Positions 55,141-64,000 of a DNA stretch of 64,000 bases are shown piece after piece. Within the stretch, counting starts at the first letter, position 1. The number at the start of each line of letters is the position of its first letter. The stretch spans positions 310,001 through 374,000 of the forward strand of contig OY294051.1 of assembly GCA_958510825.1 (NCBI GenBank). The letters are read 5' to 3'. Below the pieces are notes generated by a model, which worked only from the letters and a program-made list of their open reading frames with translations, was not told where the DNA came from and searched no databases. This stretch comes from Brachypterus glaber. Its lineage: Eukaryota; Arthropoda; Insecta; Coleoptera; Kateretidae. The translations under genes were made by a program, and so were the position numbers.

Positions 55141-58067
55141 AAAAAAATCATTTTTTTTTAATATTTTGACTTTAATACATATGGTCAATGTAATTAAGCT
55201 ATCACACTAAATAACAGTTTGTTCCCCAGTTTGACCCCTTTATAACACCCCCAACTTTTAGCAAAAATAATCCTATGCGAAAACTTTGGGTATAAGTATA
55301 TAGCCTAAAGAGTTCGCGCAATAACGTGTTCACAATTTATATTTTTTTCTAAAATAATTCAAGGACGCATTGAAAAAACTTGAACCATAGATTTCTTATC
55401 TACAAATCTCAGATGGTTTTTTTTGTATTAAACATCGGGTTTTTGTATTAAACATCGGGTGGGGTAGCCCTCTAGAGTGCTTGAAGGTGGGGTAAAAATT
55501 ATTAGTTTTGGTTAAGTTTCTTTATTGTTTTTTTTTTTTAACTTAAAGGTTTCTGTGACTCTGGATGAGTGTGACGTTTTTAATGGACGGTCCCCTAGGT
55601 TAACGCACCGATAATCGACGATAATTATTCTGTGACATTTACACACGATTTTTTTTGTTGGCAACCCTGCACGATAAAGCGGTTTACATATTAAACATAG
55701 TGCAGCCTTAAATACTTCTGAAAGCAATATTTTCTTATATAAACTTTTACAAAAAAAAAACAAAAAAAAAAGGTTTTCGAAAAAATTCTAGAGAAAATAA
55801 ATATAAAAATACAAGCAGGCAGATGTTTTTACAGAGTTTTTTCTAGCAGTGTACAGACAGGAAAAGCTGCGGAACCCATTTTTCTTTTTTTTTCTCTTGT
55901 TTTCATCAACTTGGGTGTGAGTTATTTCCCTAAGTAATCGCCAGAGGGGGAGGCAAATTATAATCTTCCAAATTTAAATTCGAAAGATTATTTGGCTGAT
56001 TTTTTTTGCACCTAGCTTTGGACTAGCTTGAGGGGAAAATAAAAAAACTTTGGTAATTGGACACGAGACGCCTCAAGGAAACAATTCATATTTTTAAAAG
56101 CTTTTATTTAACTTACAATGTTTGTATATTTATTTATGTGTTTGTTTAGGGCAAATCTGCCAAAGGCTTTTTCGACCACTTAGAATATACTTAGAAAGCT
56201 AAAATTTGGTACACATGCTTAACTCGGCTAACAATACAATTTTATATAAAACTTACCCCCAAAACCGATAAATTATACACGTGAAATTAGCAACACAGGT
56301 TTGCCACTACAAAAAGAGTCTTCGCATGACCATGAAGGGAAAAAGTGAGTGAACTCAGATGAAGTGGGATGACAGTCTCCTGCCAAATTAGAACTGAAAT
56401 TAAATAGAAGAACCAGGCTAATATAAGTGAATTGGTTCCCAGGGATTCTTTACTCTCTTTAAGCCATTATTTTTTTAATTTCATTTTAATTATTTATTTG
56501 TTTCAATCAAACTATATTAGATTATTGTAGAAAAATAATCGGAAATATTTTTCCGTTATTTTCTCAAATTAAACAGTCATTGCAGATAAAAACTATAGTC
56601 TTGCAGTTTTCTATAGAATTAAATGGAGGTTTATGATCAAACAATTTTAATTCACATTTTATAAAATTAAAATTTTTCATCATTTTTAATAGGGTTAGCC
56701 TGTAGGCTAAGGCTGTAACCCAATTTAGATTATCCAGGAGTTACGAAATTTAAAGAATTAAATTAGGATAACGACACGTCGCGACGTCAAGGTCTGGAAG
56801 TTTCAATAATATTAAAATATTGTTAAAATCACATGCATATGTATATTATACAATATGTTTCTAAGAAGACCTCACTTTACAAAGTTAAAAACCGAACAAA
56901 TATACCACATAAAACTAATGCCCATATAGCACACAATATATCCCGGATATCCTCTCAATAATGTCCCAAAATCCCAAAACGGATAATCTGGGGATATCCA
57001 TTCTATAAACCTGTGCTATCTGGGTGTTAGTTCAAGACGTTTTTCAGTTATTTTCTATAAAAGTCTGGTATAACAGACTCTGGCTACGAAAAGTATAATA
57101 ATTATAATCAACAAAGATCATTATCGACTTAAAAACTACTTAAAAAGATAATTTTTCATGAAATCTCTTTATAAAGCATTAATTAAGCTTATCTGTACTT
57201 CATAAAACTTAAAATGCAAATAAAAGTTAAAGAAATCAAAGAACCATATCAATATATTTTAATATGGATGCTGTTGATTCCGCTGATATCAAGATAAGGG
57301 CTAGTTATAAATTTGTACATGGCTTGATAACCATTGGTTATGCAGCTTAAAACTAGGGGTCGGTAGTAGATTCACAAAAAGTCACAAAAAAAAGTCCAAG
57401 TCGTGCCACAGAATTTTAGGATTTCAAAAAAATACGAGCGGCAAGTTTAACATTGAACAAAAATTTAAAAAAATCAATCAATAATAAGCAAGTTAGCGCA
57501 AAAAATAGTTATTTATATACCAAGGGACTAAACTGGCTGTTTTAGTCCCGCTGCATTAGTGTTTAGGGACTAAAACAGCCAAGTTTAGTCCTGAGGTATA
57601 TACACTATTTTTTGCAGGACCAAACATAATTTAGGTAGGTAGATAAAATTAAAATTAAAAACCACGCGTCTAAAATCGGTTGTTTTATTTTCGTAATTTA
57701 ATCAAGATGCCTGTAAATTGCGAAAAGTCAGTTTCATGGCTATCGCGATTTCAATTGTTTTTTAATATGGTTGACACAAACGTCAAAAAAATGGACGAAG
57801 ATGATAAATTTTAAGTTATGTATAAATTGTTATAACAATGTTATTTTTGAAGGTTTTCTTTGTTTAAATCAAATAAATTGGTTTGAATCGCTAATTTATT
57901 ACAAAACACCACCAAACCTAATTTTTGAACCAGCTTTGCTGTAAGTATAATATTTTAATATTATCAATGTTGCCGTGATTTTTATTCCCTAGGGAGAAAA
58001 ACGTCAAGTTTAGTCCCGAAAATGAAAGCGTAAAATTAGGTTTTAGTCTTGGTCGTGCAAAAAAATA
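55141..58067. other. Intergenic, no gene
   Basis: Includes a 21-bp exact tandem duplication near 55420-55460, an element at 56929-57028 whose reverse complement matches the start of the one at 45222 (TGTGCTATCTGGGT end), and a hairpin at 57498-57615. The rest is AT-rich. Confidence 0.5.
57498..57615. mobile_element. Hairpin element with GGGACTAAA arms
   Basis: Outer ends GCAAAAAATAGTTATTTATA and CACTATTTTTTGC. The inner arms are AGGGACTAAACTGGCTGTTT and the complement AAACAGCCAAGTTTAGTCC. Confidence 0.6.
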
Positions 58068-58512
58068 TTTTTTGCCCCCTTGCTCTACCCCATTATTAAC
58101 AGTATTTGACTTGACGTAAACTAAAAAGCTCCTGAATCATTTGGTAAATGATTTTTTTAAATCGGACATTCTGTTTAAAAGTTATAAGGTTTACAAACAA
58201 ACGGACGGACAGACAGGTCGACATTTTTTTAACACCAAATTTTTTTATATTTTCTCGATGTTTCATGACATTTGGAATCCAAAAATTAATGATTTTTGGG
58301 TAGATTCTAATAACGGGTCAAATCACTCACAAAATTCGAGAAAACGTGAAAAAGTCTCTCTGTCTGTCCATATGTCTGTTTTTTTTTGAAAACCTTATAT
58401 CTTTTGAACGGAACGTCCGATTCGAAAATTTCTTTTACCAAACGATTCAGGAACTTCGTAGTTTGCGACACGTCAAATAGGTTAATATTGGGGTAGAGTA
58501 AGGGGGCAAAAA
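58068..58512. mobile_element. Fold-back repeat with GCCCCCTTGCTCTACCCCA arms
   Basis: TTTGCCCCCTTGCTCTACCC at the left is answered by GGGGTAGAGTAAGGGGGCAA at the right. TGAATCATTTGGTAAA is answered by TTTACCAAACGATTCA. GACGGACAGACAGG and CTGTCTGTCC flank the loop. Similar GACAGACAGA runs at about 49830 and 52960 suggest other decayed copies. Confidence 0.65.
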
Positions 58513-58799
58513 TGTATTGTTTTTTCCACCTTCGTTTAACAGACCCCTAATAAAACGCATTAACTAATCGTTTAATTAAAAATAAATGCAAATTTTAATT
58601 AATTAACTTAAAGCACTTAAAAATGGAGTATTTACATAGCATAAAGTCATAAATTAAATGGAAATACATTAATCTTCTTAATTGACTAAATATCTTTTAT
58701 ATTATAATGTGATTTACTTACTGTTCATATGTATACATACAATATATATTTTTGTTCCAGAGAACAGGGCCAAGTTTCTCTTTGTACGGCACATATACT

Positions 58800-59577
58800 A
58801 CCCAGGTAGCAAGGGATGTTATATTACAAGAAATTAACATCACTTTTGGGTGTATTTTTAAACTAAATCATAACATCACATAATATTGAAAAATAACATG
58901 TATTTAACATCACATTTGCAACGTAACACGTGTGACGTGACAACCATGTTATTTAATAACAAATATTTAGCAACGCTGTGAATATATCGCATGTCACATA
59001 TTAACGTGGCTTTCACGTGAATGTCATGTTATTTTGCTTCTCACCGACGTTCGAAGCAAAAAAATCGATATAAGATGATGTTGATAGAGTAAATTATTAT
59101 AAGGAAATTGTATACACATTATACGATTTCCAATGGATAGGGGGCTGCCGGGCTTCTCAAGACCACGGACACGGATTAAAGGATATATTCTCCGCTATAT
59201 CTGCAATTTCGTATTTAGAATCTATCTGTTTCAATCTGTGATTGTGTCAATTACTGATTGATTTTAAATCCGATTTTTTTATAGTGTTATAGCGTTTTTA
59301 ATGGTTTTAATTTAGAAAAAGCTAATATCCTAAAATATTATTTAAATATTAAAGTACCAGTAACGGCATCCATAAGATATTAGATATAACAGGAATGTGG
59401 ATTTATGATGTCACAAACACGTTATTTTCGGGATGTCATTGTGTGATGTTATTAGGGGCGGACTTAGGACATCCCCACCATGCTACATTCTTGTTAAATG
59501 AGACTACAATCTTAACATCACATGTCACATATTAACGTGACTTTCACGTGAATTTCATGTTATTTTGCTACCTGGGT
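58800..59577. mobile_element. DNA transposon relic with ACCCAGGTAGCAA ends
   Basis: 13-bp terminal inverted repeats, ACCCAGGTAGCAA and TTGCTACCTGGGT, bound 778 bp without a long reading frame. An internal segment (about 58987-59040: CATGTCACATATTAACGTGG, TTTCACGTGAATGTCATGTT) is repeated near the right end (59518-59570). Confidence 0.65.
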
Positions 59578-59659
59578 ATCGGTAAACTAAAAACTGGCTT
59601 TATACCTTTAAAAAATCACAGAAATAAGTAAGTCTATTTTGTGAAGCCCCCAAAGTAAT

Positions 59660-59890
59660 AAAGTTCGAAATGTTTCTTTTAAAATGGTGCCTCACACTTT
59701 AAATTTCATGCCGTGTGAGCCAAGATATTTGATTTTTATACAATTGAGGTGTCAACATTTTATATAGCTAAATTTGTAGTTTTCGAGGTAATTTTATATA
59801 ACAGATATAATAGAAATTACCTAGGCTTATAGAGCATTAAATTTACAGTGTGATACACCATTTCAAAGGATGTTTCATGCATTTATATGT
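59660..59890. repeat. Fold-back repeat of the GAGCCGAGATAT family (copy 5)
   Basis: AAAATGGTGCCTCACACTTT and CCGTGTGAGCCAAGATATTT at the left, with TTACAGTGTGATACACCATT at the right. Confidence 0.55.
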
Positions 59891-62321
59891 TATGTGCCTC
59901 CCATTAAACTATACTGGAAGTATAGTACTGAAAAATAAAAAAGTATACTTGCTATACATACCAAAAGTTAGATCCAAACCAATAGTTATTTCAATAAAAT
60001 AATACAGTAAAAACTGACACTAATTTCAAAACTTCTTACTGCGAATATCTCGCTTAATAATGATAAAAAAAAAGAAACAAAACTAATTTTTTGTTTTTTT
60101 TTTTCTTTTATTACATAAAAAAATTGTATACACGTTGTTCCGTTTTCTTTGGGACGAACATACATATTGGATGAGCTATCATTTAGGTTAATTATACCCG
60201 ATGCTGATGCATAATTTCAGTCTTTCCTGAATTACACTGTTCCTATTCAAATTGACTTTTTTAACTTGAAAATTTTCCAAATTACTGTTTCAATTTTTAT
60301 CCTTACGCGAAAAAAGACCTTTGATATTTTCGAGCCTAAAAATAATCAAAGTTTATATACGATCGAGTATACGAGTTTTTGGTTAAAATACCAATTTTAC
60401 AACGTTAGATTTATGGTGGAAATTATGTTTTTCTTTTTGGCAAAATTTTGCTCTATTCTTAGAGTTTCCTTAAAAAAAATTCGGTGGAATCATATTTTTA
60501 CAATGTTTGATTTATTTGTCGAGGTATATATTATATTTTTTTATAAAAATTCTCAGTTTAAGCTTTTAAGAAACTCAAGGAGAGAAAAGCTATGACGAAA
60601 AAAATGTTTTACAATTTTGATGATATTTATTCGTTTTGAGGTCTATACTGCCCCACTAAGTTAGAAAGTAATAACTTCATTTGTCGTATAACGACGTTTT
60701 CATGTCAACTCTGATGTAATATTTTAAAAACGCTGCTAAAGACAAATGGAGTTACGGCTTTCTATCTTATTAAGGCAGTATACATGTGAAGAAAACGATT
60801 TTTCGATCCCTGTCCGTCGATCGGTCCGAGGCCTTCAGAATACAGATGAGGACCAAACTTTAAACAAGTTTAAACTACCTTTTTTTGGGAGAGTACAGAA
60901 AAACTAAGAAAATCCCCCTGAACTATATCCTAAAACCCTTAATTAAGGTTCTGTATCTTAATTAAGGCTTTTAAGAGACTGTTTACAATGTTTAGGGACC
61001 TTTTTTTAGTTTTCACCCCAAAAAGGGTAGTTTACAGATGAACAACAATTGAAAAATTCGTTTACCTTTAATTTTTACAACTTTACATTACAAAAATTTA
61101 AAATACCTAATTTTGGCTCTAACTAAAATTGTAACCAAAAAATAAGGTTCTTTCCTGGCACTAGTATTTTTTTGTTGATAATAATCTAAGTACAATTTTC
61201 GGCCCTAATTTGTCTTAATACTTTCCTAAAATTAATTAAAAAAAAATAAAGATAAAATCTAAATTTTAAAAACACTTGTTTCCGTACTATTAAAATTACT
61301 GATTTTAAATTAAAAAGCTTTTTTAATTTAAAAAGGTACTTAAGTACCTTATTAATTAGATAGATACTTAAAATATTTTTTATTCATAGATCCGTAACAC
61401 TTTTGACATAATAATTAATTAAAAAAACATGAAACATGAACATAAAATATTAGAAGTTAGGCAGAAACAAATGCTTTATGTAATGCATAGTATTAAAAAA
61501 AACAGAATAGTATATTCTATAACTAGTACGGAATGACTATTCCATACGTGTTGTAGACTATACTTTTTCTTCGACTGCAAATATGAATCACTGTATGGCT
61601 TTAAACTGCGGATTAAGATTTAACTAAAAAATGACACGATCTGTCAAAATTTGACAAGTGACACATACTTGTTCTCAGAATTTATTTCGAAATTTCGATT
61701 CATTTCCGGCGAAACCGGAAGTACCAAACTATGTCAAAAAATCTTAAATTATACGTAATATAGCTTTTGCAAATTTCAAGATCCTACCTAAAAAAGTAAA
61801 AAAGTTAAGGGGAGTAAACTACCTTCCTGAAACACCCGGTATATATAGCTATTAGAGCTCTAGAGGTTATTACCTATAATTATCATAATTATTATAATTA
61901 TTTAAGCGTAAAATTGTCACATAATATATAAATCTTGATATAAACTAGCAACCTGAAAAAAAAAAAAAATTGAAATACGAGCTTCTCAAAAAGTCCATAT
62001 GCTTTTTAGCCTTAATTGTATCGACTAAAAATTATAATTAGGTTTAATTGGGCATATAATTCTTAAAATGAGAATAACGTATCATTTTTTTTTGGAGATA
62101 ATATCTTCCAGGTATGCACCTTTTTAAATCAGTTCCATATTAAAAATTCCAACTGTATATGTAACCATACACATACAATATAATATGTAAGATTTATATC
62201 TTGCCACAAAAAAATAATTAAAAAACAGTTTTTTTTTTTAAATTTACTTTTTCTTCGCATTATTAAATTACCGTTTAAACTATAATAAAATTTTAAAATA
62301 TCATTAGTATATAGATATATT
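59891..62321. other. Intergenic, no gene
   Basis: AT-rich DNA. The only structure noted is a decayed hairpin of the 6965 family (60650-60780, with CAACTCTGATGTAATATTTT at its centre). Open frames here have no recognisable motif. Confidence 0.5.
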
Positions 62322-63081
62322 CAGGGCCGGACAGAGCCAGCCCAGGCCCCGGTGCAACTTTATACCTGGACCCCCAATTTTTCCAAAAAATAATTCTGTG
62401 GATTGGTTCTAAAAGGGCTAATGTCAGTTTGTCAATAGCAACGTTTCCACGTCCACAGAATTGTCCCATACAGAGCCGTAGCTAAAGCACTTGTACGCTG
62501 GGGGCCTGAAGTGGCGGCGTCACTCAATAACTAAGTTAGCGCCGCAGGCATATTGTTTTAGGAACTATGTTAATTTCTGACTTCAATTCATATTTTAAAC
62601 TCAAGTTTTACAATCTTAAATAAAAAAAAGAAAGTCTTAGCGCCGCAGGCGAAAATTTTTACAATTTCGGTAGTCTATTCTAATTTTAGAACGGTATTAC
62701 AATTTTAAGTTTCATATAAATTTAAGAGGGCTCTAGAGCTTTAGTCTTTATTAATTTTCAAACACTAGTAACAGTTTTACAAAAATGCCAAAAGATTTAG
62801 GCGCCGCCAGCGAAAATTTTTACAATGCTTATGTTTAAGTTTTACAACCTTAAATAAAAAAATAAATGAAAACCTTAGCGCCGCAAGCGAAAATTTTTAC
62901 GAATTTCAGGGTCTATGGTCCCCTTGGAAAGGACTCTGCATATTTGCTCGTTTTGACGTTATTATCGTTCTGAGCCCATGGGGGAGTATAAATAAACAAA
63001 CTGTTTATTGTAAATTTCCGACGCGGGGTCCCCCTCGAGCCCGGGCACCGGGTAATCTGCATCCCCCTGAATCCGGCCCTG
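62322..63081. mobile_element. hAT-type element with intact 8-bp target duplication
   Basis: CAGGGCCGGACAGAGCCAGC opens and GAATCCGGCCCTG closes the element. GATATATT occurs immediately before (62314-62321) and after (63082-63089), the 8-bp duplication expected of hAT transposition. The interior has no transposase. It contains an arm of the 6965 hairpin family (62399-62455) and four spaced copies of TTAGCGCCGCAGGCGAAAAT. Confidence 0.85.
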
Positions 63082-63389
63082 GATATATTATGTTTATAGT
63101 TCCACTATTTAAAAAATTAATTTTAATAAGAGAACAATGTTTAAAAAAATACCAAAGTATGTTTTATAATAACTGTTAAAAAATAGTGTAACCAAAACTT
63201 GCTGAAAATATATTTGATAATTAATTTGCGTACATTAAAGGATAATTTTGCTGACTAGTTACATAAATAACTATAGTTAACCGGATAAATACTTAACTTT
63301 ATTTATTTAAAAGAAAAAGTTACAGTTCTGTACGCTAGTCGGAGTCTCCAGAATAATATCAATAAAAATAAACAAAAAAAAATAAGCAT

Positions 63390-63662
63390 TGTTTATTGAC
63401 GACGGTCAATAATGAAAAATGTTTGAGACAACTACTAACTTTTTTCAACTTATTTGTCAAACTGACACCTATATGAAAATAATTTTTAAACTTAATTTTT
63501 AACTGATATTTGGAGTTAGTAGCTTTAGTTAGTAGAAAAAATAGTATATGCACCACATATGCGAACTGTTTTAAGTGTTCTCGACTCCGTCTCAGCAAAA
63601 AAACTTCAGTCTCGAAGACTAAAGACTTAGTTCGCATACTAGCTGCAAAATATACTATTTTG
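63390..63662. mobile_element. Dispersed hairpin repeat (GACGACGGTCAATAAT family, copy C)
   Basis: Same order of blocks as 34310-34605 with high similarity, including GAGACAACTACTAACTTTTT and the GCACCACATATGCGAACT / AGTTCGCATACTAGCTGC hairpin. Confidence 0.7.
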
Positions 63663-63771
63663 ATCTTAGCTTTGTCCAAATTATGTATGGTTTTTTTACA
63701 CCTAGATATAAAATTCCTATTTATTATTTAATTTTTACAAAAAATACTGTCTTATATTACATGCAAAGACA

Positions 63772-63971
63772 NNNNNNNNNNNNNNNNNNNNNNNNNNNNN
63801 NNNNNNNNNNNNNNNNNNNNNNNNNNNNNNNNNNNNNNNNNNNNNNNNNNNNNNNNNNNNNNNNNNNNNNNNNNNNNNNNNNNNNNNNNNNNNNNNNNNN
63901 NNNNNNNNNNNNNNNNNNNNNNNNNNNNNNNNNNNNNNNNNNNNNNNNNNNNNNNNNNNNNNNNNNNNNNN
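63772..63971. other. Assembly gap (200 N)
   Basis: Second fixed-length run of N, close to the window end. The 29 bases beyond it are too short to interpret. Confidence 0.95.
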
Positions 63972-64000
63972 AGGAGGCACCTAGCGCTACCGCATAAAAT

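Noticed and set aside
58141..58389. 82-residue frame with QTDGQTG
   Set aside because: It lies inside the fold-back repeat 58068-58512 and reads its GACGGACAGACAGG arm.

Overview
The window is eukaryotic and almost certainly from an insect. It is AT-rich, and its genes are split by introns with GT..AG borders, polypyrimidine tracts and phase-consistent joints. They are widely spaced in a sea of short, palindromic DNA-transposon relics. The protein set and the repeat families, including terminal motifs such as GGGCCACTTGCACCAA and GTTCAAGTATTACGTAACGC, fit an arthropod. A beetle is my best guess, but only a guess. Two 200-base runs of N mark assembly gaps.

Layout. 0-2 kb: intergenic DNA with a decayed non-LTR retrotransposon 3' end. 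2.0-2.4 kb (-): PTRHD1-type peptidyl-tRNA-hydrolase-like gene. 2.4-7.9 kb: fold-back elements and a tRNA-like SINE head. 7.9-12.9 kb (+): six-exon AN1-type zinc finger/ubiquitin-like gene (ZFAND4 class). 14.3-22.5 kb (+): PTEN phosphatase, with a short first exon that fits in phase and would give the protein an N-myristoylation/palmitoylation signal. 22.5-36.4 kb: minisatellite, then a repeat desert ending in a 539-bp deleted Tigger/pogo-type transposon. 36.4-38.2 kb (-): UBIAD1-type prenyltransferase in two exons. 40.3-44.5 kb (+): after a gap, the end of an unidentified reading frame, then a complete beta-1,4-N-acetylgalactosaminyltransferase-type gene. 44.5-64 kb: a second repeat desert with no gene I can support.

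The genes are housekeeping or signalling genes with no obvious shared pathway: PTEN acts on PI3K lipids, UBIAD1 on vitamin K2/quinone side chains, the glycosyltransferase in the Golgi, ZFAND4 in ubiquitin/proteostasis, and PTRHD1 on peptidyl-tRNA or RNA. The most interesting points are (1) the predicted acylated PTEN N-terminus, (2) the glycosyltransferase leader with three back-to-back uORFs, or alternatively a dicistronic arrangement, and its seven-residue stem repeat, and (3) a family of about 230-bp fold-back repeats, some with TGACGTCA-like centres, present in at least five places. No operon, CRISPR or prokaryotic feature is present. All exon joins were made by eye from splice signals and homology remembered from families. 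No search or transcript was available.
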